A stretch of 64,000 nt of DNA from NCBI GenBank assembly GCA_030248065.1, contig JASAMV010006714.1, positions 1 to 64,000 on the forward strand. The letters are read 5' to 3'. The notes below the pieces were generated by a model. It ran no database searches, was not told where the DNA came from, and worked only from the letters and a program-made list of their open reading frames with translations. The DNA is from Rhynchonema sp. JSB1_4. Its lineage: Eukaryota; Nematoda; Chromadorea; Monhysterida; Xyalidae. Positions 43,665 through 54,039 of the stretch are shown here, piece by piece; position 1 is the stretch's first letter; every line of letters begins with the position of its first letter. Position numbers and translations under genes: made by a program.

Positions 43665-44143
43665 GGCAGAGAAGTGAGGCAAAAGCCACAACCAAACTCT
43701 TTTGCTCACAAAAACTGGGAGTAAATTTTTGAAGTGCGCAATCATGTAAAAACTGGGAATAGCTTCATTTTATAACCAAAAACTATTCTAAACCGCACTG
43801 AATTTTTAAGTATCAAGTCAATGCTTTGTTAAGATTTTTTTCTTCCTGAAGCCGAGTTCAGGTTGTGGACACTGCGAACAGTGCGGTTCAAACGTTGGTG
43901 TAGCTAGAGTGTAAGTCTCAGAATTCTTTGTTCAGCTGTTTCGAACCCATCTTGTCTGAAAGAGAAGCACCTGTTTTTGTGGTACCTTCCTTCGTGCGTT
44001 GCCCTTTGATTTGCAGCTACAAATCACGTGTTCTTTTTTGTGCTTTTGTCGTCACCACACCAAATGTCAAATTTCATTTTCATTTCATTGCAATGTGATT
44101 TGTGCATGTACGTGTATTTAATTGACCGCATCAAGTATACATA

Positions 44144-44776
44144 CAGTGCTGGCCAAAAGTTTTTAGAATTTTGTTCTGTGATAAGAAACGTGCCTGGCTG
44201 CTGCACACAATACAGTTGAGCGAGACATCGAGACACCGACCGCGGTGACATCGGTTGTGGTCCTGATAGGACTTTTATGCAGTAATTTGTCCTGCAATTG
44301 TTTGAAAACGATCAACTAAGCACTCCAGAACCTCACAATTTTACAACCTTTTTATCAGCTGTTGTCACGTGCTGCGAAGTCTCTAGAACTCCGCGGTCAC
44401 CAGAGCAAGCAACGGTACCCGACCGCGGTGGGACCAGTTGGACTCCAACTTGGCAAAGTGGCAAAACAAGTTTTTCACACGGCTGATATGATTCCCAATC
44501 ACGAAAAACTCTTGTGGAACCTTGTACGGCAAAATAAAGTCGAAATCTAAAAAATTCTTAAAAACTTTTGGCCAGCCCCAAATGTGGACCAAAGTCCCTC
44601 GTGAGCACCCAAGCCCCGTGGGATCGGAGATCGGAGGTCGATGTTGGTTTGATGTGTTGCGGGTACACTGTCCTACATATCCATGCCACGCAGATCTCGC
44701 TCAACTGTATTGTGAGCAACAGCCAGGCACGTTTATTACCACAGAACAAAATTCTAAAAACTTTTGGCCAGCGCTG
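44144..44776. mobile_element. Non-autonomous Tc1-type element (633 bp)
   Basis: Ends CAGTGCTGGCCAAAAGTTTT / AAAACTTTTGGCCAGCGCTG with TA on both sides; long inverted ends (about 95 bp) and a further internal copy of the end at about 44550-44577. Matches the known Tc1 terminus. No transposase. Confidence 0.88.
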
Positions 44777-44786
44777 TATGTACATA

Positions 44787-45195
44787 TTGGTCGCACAATG
44801 ACTATATGAGAATCCATCCCCATATTTTTCCTACATCGGCAAGGAGGGTTTCTGGCGACTTTTTTCAAATTGAATCAGGTTTTGACAAGGAGTTATCTTC
44901 TCCTTCTTTTCCCGCTTTATTTATCGGGAGTGATCAACGTGTGTGTGTGTGCTGTAATCGATTTCACACATAAAGCATGTAACACGTGGCTACAGTAACC
45001 CGAGCCCGAACCATTTCGGTTGCGCGCAGAATTCAGGGTGAAACTTCTGCACACGTGTGTTTCTCATTCTTCTCACTGATGAGCATGCAAAGTTCTTGTC
45101 AAAACCTGGTCCAATTTAAAAAAATGCCAAATATCCGCCTTTTCAATGCAGGAAAATTAGGGGGATGGATTCTCATATAGTCATTGTGCGACCAA
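44787..45195. mobile_element. TA-type MITE, inverted copy of 41033-41435
   Basis: 409 bp, TA on both sides, 10 bp from the Tc1-type element. Confidence 0.88.
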
Positions 45196-45809
45196 TACCT
45201 GCATCTACGGTGTTTTCATTGATGGTTTTCGGTTGTTTGCACCTCTCATATGTTGTCTTGGACCCGTTTAGAACTGTACTACGTGAAGATGGTGGAACAG
45301 GACTCATTCGTCTCAGTTGAAAAAAGTGTTCTTTCTGAAATTGCTGGCTGAATTGTGTGAAACTAATGAAAAACTGTGTTCGAAGTGTGTTAAAATCCTT
45401 GTCGCTTTGTTTAACTTGAGATACATGTATACATGCGGTGCACGATACCACCGTTGTGCATTGGCTGAACTGCAAAACGTTGTGCACGTGTGTGCCAAAG
45501 CAACGACCTGCTATGCAATAACATAACTTGACAAAACACTATGTAATAAATCCTGTGACGTGGTGCGCTGCGCCCAGGAATCGACTGACGTTCTGCTGGC
45601 GGCCGTTCCTCGGAAAGGGCGAAACGTGCGAAAAGGGCGAAAAGGGGCGAGAAAAATATGGGCGATAGGGGCGAGAAATGTGTCCAAAAAGTAATGCACC
45701 ACGCTTAAGGATAGGCGGCATCAAATTCTGATACAATTGGAACGGTTGTTGCAAAACTAATGTTTCACGGCTCCCAATTACTTGTTAGTACACATTAGCG
45801 CATTTACAT

Positions 45810-46433
45810 ATGCAAAAGTGTAACAGTTGGTTAGAGGTACACATTTTTGTACGTTGGCCTGTGAACGTGACAAATCAATTGTTGTGCATTTCGAGTTGTG
45901 AAATCTTCGTCCTTGGGGACCCATGCAGCGCACCGTTGTATGAGTCATGTGCGCAGCAGACAGGTTTTCTTGCTGCAAACAGTTCAATTTCTTCTGTGGA
46001 TTTGAACTGGACGACCAAAATGGTTCAATATTTCACACGCCTTTTACAGGATGTATTAGGGCACTGGAGCGTAATGGCTGCGCATGCCTGTTGTGTGCTG
46101 AAACCGATACTACAGTGTCATTGCTTGACGAAACAAACGGTGGTAATGCACAAAGGTGAACAAACTGCTTTTAGGAACACTGACACCAGTTCAGTTTTTG
46201 GTCTTTATTTACGCTTTGTCATCTTTGACCCATCTACTCGCGAAAAAATTATCGTATTCAAACTACTGATGTTGATCATTGACCTCATCATTGCCGTTTT
46301 TGACGCGGTTTGTTCATTGCCCCGGCATTTACTATTGCATGCTGCAATTGCAATTATTGTTATTAAGATTGTAACGTTTTACCGTAAACGTGTGACATTA
46401 ATATGTTTATTCAAATGTCGTTACTGCCAATAA
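45810..46433 (+). CDS. 207-codon open frame inside the TIR element, unknown protein
   Basis: Longest single frame in this part (MQKCNSWLEVHIFV...). C-terminal half has two hydrophobic runs (IIVFKLLMLIIDLIIAVF; LLLHAAIAIIVIKIVTF) that could be membrane helices, then basic residues. N-terminal half is Cys-rich. No family recognised; it could also be chance. Confidence 0.3.
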   Translation: MQKCNSWLEVHIFVRWPVNVTNQLLCISSCEIFVLGDPCSAPLYESCAQQTGFLAANSSISSVDLNWTTKMVQYFTRLLQDVLGHWSVMAAHACCVLKPILQCHCLTKQTVVMHKGEQTAFRNTDTSSVFGLYLRFVIFDPSTREKIIVFKLLMLIIDLIIAVFDAVCSLPRHLLLHAAIAIIVIKIVTFYRKRVTLICLFKCRYCQ

Positions 46434-46764
46434 CATCACGTGGCCGCGGCAGATTACATCATTTCTGATCCAATCTCGTCTCGCATTTTGCTCTCGCTGC
46501 TGCTTGTTTTTGGGCTCATGCTGTTCAAGCCGTCATCGAGGGCTTCGATGCTCTGGTTCGACTGTTGGGCGTGGTCAGACGTCTGATGCGTTGGGCCAGC
46601 ACTCCTCCCCGGCCTCAAAAAAGAGGTGCAATATACTGTTTGGTCATTTGTATATTTGCGTAACTTCTTGTCGGAGACCGACCGGCAACTCAAAAATGAA
46701 AGAAAGAGAATAAAAAAAATTTTTTTTCAAATTTTGTTTCCGATGCGGCAATGTGTACGCCGAC

Positions 46765-47727
46765 CAGAGGTCGCAATCGGGCCGGGTTTCGCCGGCCCGG
46801 CCCGGCCCGAACCCCCAAATATCCGGGCCCGGCCCGAATTTTTGGCTCAGACTTTAACCCAGTTTTTGCCATAATTTTTGCGATCTTTTTGGTTGAAAAC
46901 AACGGTGTTGCAGGGGGGTGGGTTCCCCCTAGGTACAGTACAGCCGGGCCGGGCCGGGCCGGGCTGGGCGGAGGACCCCCTATTTTACTGAAAACTGAAG
47001 TGACTTATTTTACTGGAAAAGTGGGGGTTTTTTTTGTCAAAAATACTAAGATTTCTTACGGATTCAGCAAGTAAGTGATCAGTATTGGGGGCTCTATTAG
47101 GGGGGTTCTATTCACTGACCCCTCTTTTGGGGGCTGTATTACGGGGGCCAGTTTACTTCCTGGGGGAGGGTGCACCCCCCGTAAGGTACACTAATTTCCC
47201 CAACCAAGGTACACTACCGTATTCCCTAAAATAGAGCCCCCCAAAAATAGGCCCCCCCAAAAATACAGCCCCCCTAAAAGGGTTCAGTGAAAAAATAGAG
47301 CCCCCAAAAATACAGCCCCCCTAAAAGGGTTCAGTGAAAAAATAGAGCCCCCAAAAATACAGCCCCCCCCCAACATGGAATTCCCCACTTGGGGGTCGTA
47401 AAGTCAAGTTCTTGTATAAGACACCTTGTGTACAACGTTTGTGGTTGAGTATATGATTACGTAAAGCCTTTTATGGACGATCTGCACCTAAAAACACTCA
47501 ATAATGACCGGTAACACACTGACAGAACTCCATTTTAGGGGTATTGTTTGGAACATTTTTTGAGATTTTGGGCAGCGAAAAAATACAGCCCCCCCAAAAA
47601 TAGAGCCCCCCCCAAAAAAAAATACAGCCCCATACTTTAACCCATTTTTTGCCGTAATTTTTGCAGGTGGTGGGGGTCCCCCTAGGTACAGTACAGCCGG
47701 TCCGGGCCGGCCCGATTGCGACCTCTG
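46765..47727. mobile_element. Non-autonomous hAT element, CAGAGGTCGCAATCGGGC family (963 bp)
   Basis: Starts CAGAGGTCGCAATCGGGC and ends with the complement, flanked by perfect 8-bp ACGCCGAC (46757-46764 and 47728-47735). GGCCCGG-rich subterminals; inside, repeated AATAGAGCCCCC and ACAGCCCCCC words (47230-47370). Confidence 0.9.
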
Positions 47728-47879
47728 ACGCCGACATGCGCGTCTTTTGTCTTCGGCTTACCGTAAAAACCTAAATAGAAGGGGGGCTCTATTAATTCAC
47801 TGACCCAATTTGGGGGGGGTTCTATTACGGGGGGGGCTCTATTCCGGGGGCAGTGCTGTGGCTGGGGGCGAGGTGGGAG

Positions 47880-48000
47880 GTCCCCCCCCAATGGTACCCT
47901 ACCCGCCCCGGCCTGGTACGCTACCCCCCTACCCGCCCCGCTCCGGTACCCTACCCCCTACCCGCCCCGCCTTGGTACCCTACCCGCCCCGATTTTTACC
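47880..48000. repeat. GC-rich minisatellite of TACCCGCCCCG units
   Basis: About five imperfect units of 20-30 bp sharing CCCTACCCGCCCCG. Confidence 0.7.
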
Positions 48001-48109
48001 CCCAAAATACGTTAATATTGCAACAACGAATGTGTGTTCAAAAGGTACGGAATATGATTATATCACATAGTAAAAGATAAGTCGACGTAAAATAAATGGG
48101 AATTGAATT

Positions 48110-48353
48110 TAGATACCCGTACGTACACCTGCTGGATGACGGAGAGCGGGGCGACAGATACAAATGGGTGCACATGCACGACGCCACCGCGCAGTACATC
48201 CAAAACTCGAACGCAAACGAGAAACGAAAAGTGCTGCTGCAGCTGTTCAACATATTCGGCTGCGATTATCGCAAATACGTCGAACCTCTGAGCATCGATG
48301 AGGAACACAACGGTAGGCCGTCCGAAGACTACGACCCATCCAAGTCACCGTAA
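48110..48353 (+). CDS. Possible terminal exon inside the TIR element
   Basis: After TGAATTTAG the frame reads YPYVHLLDDGERGDRYKWVH and KRKVLLQLFNIFGCDYRKY, ending in an acidic tail and TAA. The LLQLFNIFGC block resembles LLQLYKFFGCE at 50847-50969 outside the element. Unknown family. Confidence 0.4.
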
Positions 48354-49230
48354 AAGGTATGTATGAAATACAGAGATTAATATGAGAACGATAATTTGTG
48401 TGTTTTCTGTTTTTTACGCGTCTTTTCGCTATATTTTTCATCGTGACTTTTTGTTTGTCGCTCAATTTTTTGTCCCTTGTCGGTGATCTCACCAATTATC
48501 AAATTATGCGCGATCATATAATTTGTATGTACATAACACACAGATTTAAATGAACACCACAGTTTGTTCTTTCTGGTCGCAACGGTTCTTTTTTCATGCT
48601 GACTTTTTCTTTGTCGTGAAATTTGTGGTCCATCTCGGTGTTTTTATGAATGATTAAATTGTGCGCGGTCTTTTCATTTCAATGTAATACAGGCTTCACT
48701 AAAGTGAAAACCATAATTTGTGGCTCGTCCGTTACGTTTTTTGCTGTTTTTCTTCCCGACTTTTCCGTTGTCGCTCAATTTTTTGTGCTTTCGCTGCAAA
48801 CTTGTGAATAATCAAATGGTGCACGATCCTTTTATTTGTATGTTTCGGGTCAAGTCTGTATCAATATCCACATAACTATACTTTGAACACAAGTTTATCA
48901 CAATGAATGAACACATTAACAGGAAGCTGATTGTACTTTGTTGTGTATCCGTATGCATCATACACATCGGTGAAATAAAACCCACACTGTATAACGGTCG
49001 CGCAGTGTGCAAACTTTTGGGCCACCCTACCCTAAAGTGAGATTAGGGGCGATGTGTCTCATGTTGCATCCGTTGCCAGTTGAAAGCAACGATGCAATAC
49101 GGGCGATGCTATACTTTACGTGCGCCCGTAATTCGCCCCTTTTCGCCCTTTTCGCACGTTTCGCCCTTTCCGAGGAACGGCCTGCTGGCATGTCAGCGCA
49201 TTAATTGAATGGGCTAGCAGCACCACCAAT

Positions 49231-50320
49231 ATTCCCTCTCGTATCGCTCTGCTCTTCATTCTCTGTCACCCCTGACCCATTAGTGCTTCAAGCGTGTACG
49301 AGAAGTAAAAAGTACGTGGTGGTAAAAGAATTAGCTGTCCTAAAGTTAAGGATAACGTGCGGCAAACTCGTGTTCGTCTGAATGAGCTTGTTGTCTGGGC
49401 TGCGTCGGTTTATCTCAACAAAAAAGATCAGAAGCGCGACTCACATGACCAAAGAAAGAAAATAGAAGATCATAGAATTTTTTTTTCGGATTTACAAGGT
49501 GTCACATCTGTCGGCCTAGATAGTGCAAAAAGTGGCGCAACTGATTGCATAATCCGTTTGGTCAGGCTACGTTGATACTTTTTGCTGAATCACGAAATTC
49601 TTGAAAAGGAGACCCAGTCTCATGCCCTGAAACATAAGTGCGTGATTATCGCCAGTAAAAGTGTTTGCCAGCACAATTTTCATCGCAATTCAAATTCTAT
49701 GGTCCTACACACATCGTATGCATCAGTTAAGTACAGCGGTACATGAAAACGCACTCGTCAGATAACATGCGCCATGTTCACCAGTGCGCAATCAACAAGC
49801 ACGGTCAAACCGTAGCCATTGTTTTGTTCCGCATTTTCACAAGTGTGCGTATTTTGTCACTATATACATGCAGATACTTTAATAATGATCTAAACTGTTA
49901 ATATGCAAAATGCTGCTAGCAACACACGCGTAACTTTTCTTTCACGCTCTGCTCATTTTGGGCTTGGAGTATTGGTGCGTTAAAAATAGGCGAAATGGGT
50001 GTGTTGCGCGCACACGAATAACGCGCGGCTGCGTGGCTGCTTGTGTTTTGTGAAGTCCTCATATCTCATTTAAAACTGCCTGAAGAATAATTTAGCAACT
50101 TTTCGGTTTTTAGTAGCAGACCGATTAATAATGGCAGACACGAAAAGACAAAAAAACGCGAAAAAACGGCATTTTTTGACAAAATTTTCCATAAATTGGA
50201 TCATAGAAACCTGTTTTCATGTAACTTTGTTAAAAAAATGCGCTAATTATTAACCTTTCACATGACACGCCTTCACTTTCATACTACAATCTACATATGT
50301 AGGTACATAGGTGGACGGGC
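49231..50320. other. Stretch without supported gene
   Basis: One open frame (49357-49575) reads KKDQKRDSHDQRKK but has no other support. Otherwise AT-rich non-coding DNA. Confidence 0.35.
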
Positions 50321-50321
50321 A

Positions 50322-51645
50322 TAACTACCTGGGGGCCCAGCGGGCCCAAGGGGCCCATAGGGCCCAGCCACAGGGTGGGTATAGCAAGCCTTGAGCCCCC
50401 TGGGCCCCCAGGAAGATATGTCTGTGAAAAAGCGCTGGGCCCCCTGGGCCCCCAGGAAGAATCGTGCACGCGCTAACATCTGCATGCATGCGCTATGGCG
50501 CATGTCTTTTGAGATAAGCGTCTCAAGGCCGCAGTTGGCAAGGAGCGCTTGCCGGTCGTCCTGCCAGATCGGCAGCCGGCTTGTTTGTGTACGGCCAATA
50601 ATCCGCCACAATATCCGGGCAGTTTGGCCGTGCGCACAGTGACATCTGTTTGATGTCGCTGTGAAAAACAATGTACATAAATATGAGCAGTATTGCACTA
50701 ATGGGAATGAATAACATCGTTGTGACACAGTGGACACCAGTGTCGCTGTCTTTTTGTTAGTTTTACACTTTCATGGTCACATTTGCATAGATGAGCATCT
50801 CATACAGTTTCATGTAAAGCAGCCACAAAAAACAGTTTACACTTCTGCAACTGTACAAATTCTTCGGGTGTGAAATCGACAAATTGCCCTGGTTCCAACC
50901 ACCTAAAGGTGAACCGGCCACGGTTCCCACTGCTGAGCAGAACGACAGCGATGACTCACTGAGTGATTGAGTGACTGACTTTTGATTTCACTTCATTCCG
51001 TGGTTGGCCAAGTGACTGATGTTTTTTGTTACTTTGAAATGTGAATGTTATTGTGCCGTTAACAGTTACAACCTTACATTTGCTTACATTTTATTGCTCA
51101 TAATTGAAATTGAAGCCTTGTTCTCCCCATCCATATCCATATACGTACATATCTGATCAATTTACAGACCTACTTGTGCGCAATACATCACGAGAATGAT
51201 ATTCGCCCTACTGATATTTTTCAATTGTAATTTAGTTCATTGTCATTTCGAACAACACTGCTGCACGCGCGTGCACGCGGCATGCACGACCGGATGCACC
51301 TGCAAACGCAGTGACATGAAAAACAAAATATTGCTCGAATTGGGGGCCCAGGGGGCCCCAAAAATGGATATTTCGCGCGCGCGCGCGAAAGTTAATACAT
51401 TAGAATGGCAGAAATGGCTAAACTGCATCAATGGGGCCCACAATTTCTACCTGGGGGCCCGAACGCGCCACAAAACGCAAAAAATCTGCATCTGTCACGT
51501 TTTTAATGCACGTGGGCATATATAGTTGACACCCTGTAATTCCAATTCTTATTTCTGCCTTTTTGGACAAATCTGCATTACATTCTTCAACACTATGGGC
51601 CCTATGGGCCCTCTGGGCCCGCTGGACCCCCAGGTGGTTATGGCC
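50322..51645. repeat. 1.3-kb inverted repeat whose arms encode collagen-like Gly-X-Y
   Basis: 50322-50380 and 51590-51645 are reverse complements (CATAACTACCTGGGGGCCC...). Read inwards-out, both arms give Gly-X-Y triplets (GPYGPLGPAGPPG on minus; GPYGPSGPAGPPGGYGR on plus). Further GGGGGCCCAGGGGGCCC copies lie at 50390-50460, 51340-51365 and 51460. A CG-alternating run sits at 51375-51388. Either collagen exon debris or a TIR element with 9-bp subrepeats. Confidence 0.6.
50847..50969 (+). CDS. Possible 3' terminal exon, paralogous to 48110-48353
   Basis: After CAAAAAACAG the frame reads FTLLQLYKFFGCEIDKLPWF and ends in an acidic tail (QNDSDDSLSD) and TGA. Shares LLQL-x2-FFGC/IFGC with 48110-48353. 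Confidence 0.4.
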
Positions 51646-52296
51646 GGTGGACAGAGACTATCCCCAACGCGAATTGTCACGTTATCTTGCTCATCGTAAA
51701 AAGTATCACCTCGCTACGGCCCATTTCTGAACACAACTGGTCGGTGTCAACTATTCTATATTCTCCAGCACAATCAAATATACTTACAAAAAATTTCGAC
51801 AATTTTTAACATTGAGAACCGAAATTTTTGTGGTCCGGAATGAAAAAAAGTAAGTCCTAAAAACAAATTTTAAAAATTCAAAAAAAGTTAAAAAAAAAGC
51901 TCGGTAAATAAACAAATTTTTTAATCCAACCCTGGCCACAACTCGCCGTATCCGTAATTAACTTTGGTTCTAACGCCAAGTTATGTTTACCGCTGATGAA
52001 ACGTGTTAAAGCTACAATTACAGTGTAAAATTAGCAACCGCAATTAGCAGAACCAAAATTGCAAGTTACTGTAACTGGCATCAAACTTCGGGCAAGGGTA
52101 CCTCGTTGCAGTGTCACTATTGTTAGGCCCTAGTTGCTGAATGTGCGAGGACCAATCAGCGTGCGATACTTTGCTCTCTGGGCCTAAGTAATCACAAGCT
52201 TTCATTAATTGGACATTGTAGCGTCAGTGGTATCGCACGGCTTTCGGCGGCTCCCGCGCCACTGCATCGCGTGGGTACTACTGTATGTATCCCGTG

Positions 52297-52717
52297 CAGA
52301 GGTCGCAATCGGGCCGGGTTTGGCCGGCACGGGCCGGCCCGAACCCCTAAATCTCAGGCCCGGCCCGGCCCGAACCCCCAAATCTCCGCCCCGGCCCTGC
52401 CCGAATTTTTGGCTCAGATTTCAACCCAGTTTTGTCATCATTTTTGCGATTTTTGAACCTATTTTTTGGTTGAAAATTCATTGTTTTCCATGAAAAGGTT
52501 GTCCGATAGACAATACTGATCACTTTACTTGCCGAATCCGTCAGAAATTTTAATATTTTTGATAAAAAAAATCCCTATCTTTTTCAGTAAAATAAGTCAC
52601 TTCAAAAGGTTCAGGCCGGGGTGCCCGGCACGGCCCGGGCCGAGCCAAAAGCCCAAAATCGCGACCCGACCCGGCCCGGCCCGGCCTGAGGTCGGGCAGG
52701 CCCGACTGCGACCACTG
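52297..52717. mobile_element. hAT element, CAGAGGTCGCAATCGGGC family (421 bp)
   Basis: Perfect 8-bp flanks ATCCCGTG (52289-52296 and 52718-52725); right end diverged to CGACTGCGACCACTG. Same family as 46765-47727. Confidence 0.9.
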
Positions 52718-52739
52718 ATCCCGTGAGATTAATTCTTAA

Positions 52740-53100
52740 TTGACCGATATCCTGCAAACCGATAAACAAATGAGCCCTTCAAAACCAAAATACAACCGTG
52801 CCGGATCGTACGGATCAGCGTGCTTGATAATGGTCTTTTCTGGCATTAGCTGGGCTGCACGCAACGACACTACTCTCGCGGGTACTCTGTCCATAGTTTG
52901 TCAAGTATTTTAGCTGCTCATTCTCAGCCGAAATCAGTTACATACATGAGCACAAGCATGTAACATGCGTTATTCCCAACCATGCGGTTACTCATGCAGG
53001 TCTGGCGGTCGGGGTTGGATTAAAAAAATGCATGGCCTGTTTCACATTGATTGCTGCGTTCCACATAAGCAATACATCTGCAAAACGCAACAATACTTCT
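52740..53100 (+). pseudogene. GPCR 1 relic (intron 1 / exon 2 start joined to a later intron)
   Basis: 52740-53009 copies GPCR 1 intron 1 and the first 10 nt of exon 2 (acceptor CTCATGCAG then GTCTGGCGGT). 53035-53100 copies 42444-42505. The junction contains GGGTTGGATTAAAAAA, like a hAT end. Confidence 0.85.
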
Positions 53101-53439
53101 CGCAACGCAGGCAAGCCGTTGATGGCGACATTTTCTCTGCGTATGCCGTTGCAAACACAGTGATCCAGTGCCGTCAAAGGAAGACCAACCTTCTGTTTGT
53201 GAATTTGGGAATAAATTTGAAGAGAGATAAAGACGCACACCATAATCGCTTTGTGTCACAAAAGCAACAAATAGCTAATCCACACAACTGCAAACAGGCG
53301 AGCAACGTGGAGTGTGTCGATAGCTTACGACACGCTCAATAACTGTACAGTATACGGTATGGGGTGTCCTATATTATACATGCAGCTATTGTTGGGATGT
53401 CTGGGAACTGTATGAGTCCATCACAACACCATTTTAAAC

Positions 53440-53672
53440 TGAAATATAAGCGCCGCAGGCAATTTTTTGAGAAACATGGGCAATAAAACACATGAAAACA
53501 TGCCTTTTTACCTTAAAAAAGTCAGAAAATAACGAAAAAAAGTGAAAAAATAATAAAAAAGTGGACTTACTTTTTAAAATTTTAAAATAAAAAAAGTGGC
53601 CAACTTTTTTTTTGTAAAAAAAAAATTTTTTTTTCCAAAAAATTTTTTACTTTTTTTTTAAATCCAACCCTG
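53440..53672. mobile_element. Truncated hAT element, CCAACCCTG right end
   Basis: Ends AAATCCAACCCTG at 53672 after long A/T runs; GCGCCGCAGGCAATTTTTTG matches internal words of the CAGGGTTG family (12160, 60360). A similar right end is at 51934. Confidence 0.55.
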
Positions 53673-54039
53673 GTTGCTGGACAGTCCTGATGTTTCATTT
53701 ATCATCGTGTGAAACTGTGATCTTTATCTTTATACTGCTTGAAAGGATTTGCCACACAGCCTTCGCGCATAGGCATGGCACTGCAGGTGCAAAAACACAC
53801 AAACCAAATCAAACCGAATTAACCGTTAAGCTAGGTAAAGCAAAGGCACCTACAAATTAGTGATTATTTTTCGCTAAAAGCATTGTCTTGTTCTCGTTAA
53901 CGAGCCAAGTCAAACAGTGAGACAGCGAAACAATGCAACAAATCGCTCGTAAGGAATAGCGCCAAAATAATAACGTTGAAACCTGAAATTTTCCACTCGT
54001 TTTGGGCTTATTTTCATGTAGTCTGTGTAGACTATAATA

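Larger units (their letters stand above)
45602..49181. mobile_element. 3.6-kb Mutator-like TIR element with possible cargo
   Basis: Inverted ends of about 49 identical bases start GCCGTTCCTCGGAAAGGGCG and contain GGGCGAAA subrepeats. Flanks CTGCTGGCG / CTGCTGGCA suggest a 9-bp duplication with one mismatch, and a related locus at 31600-31750 lacks the insert. Long ends with 9-bp duplications are typical of Mutator-like elements. No MULE transposase recognised. Inside are a 963-bp hAT (46765-47727) and two open segments (45810-46433, 48110-48353). Confidence 0.65.

Noticed and set aside
50291..50737. A complete collagen gene on the minus strand.
   Set aside because: Only four or so Gly-X-Y triplets are contiguous, with no long triple-helix run, and the same sequence forms an inverted-repeat arm.
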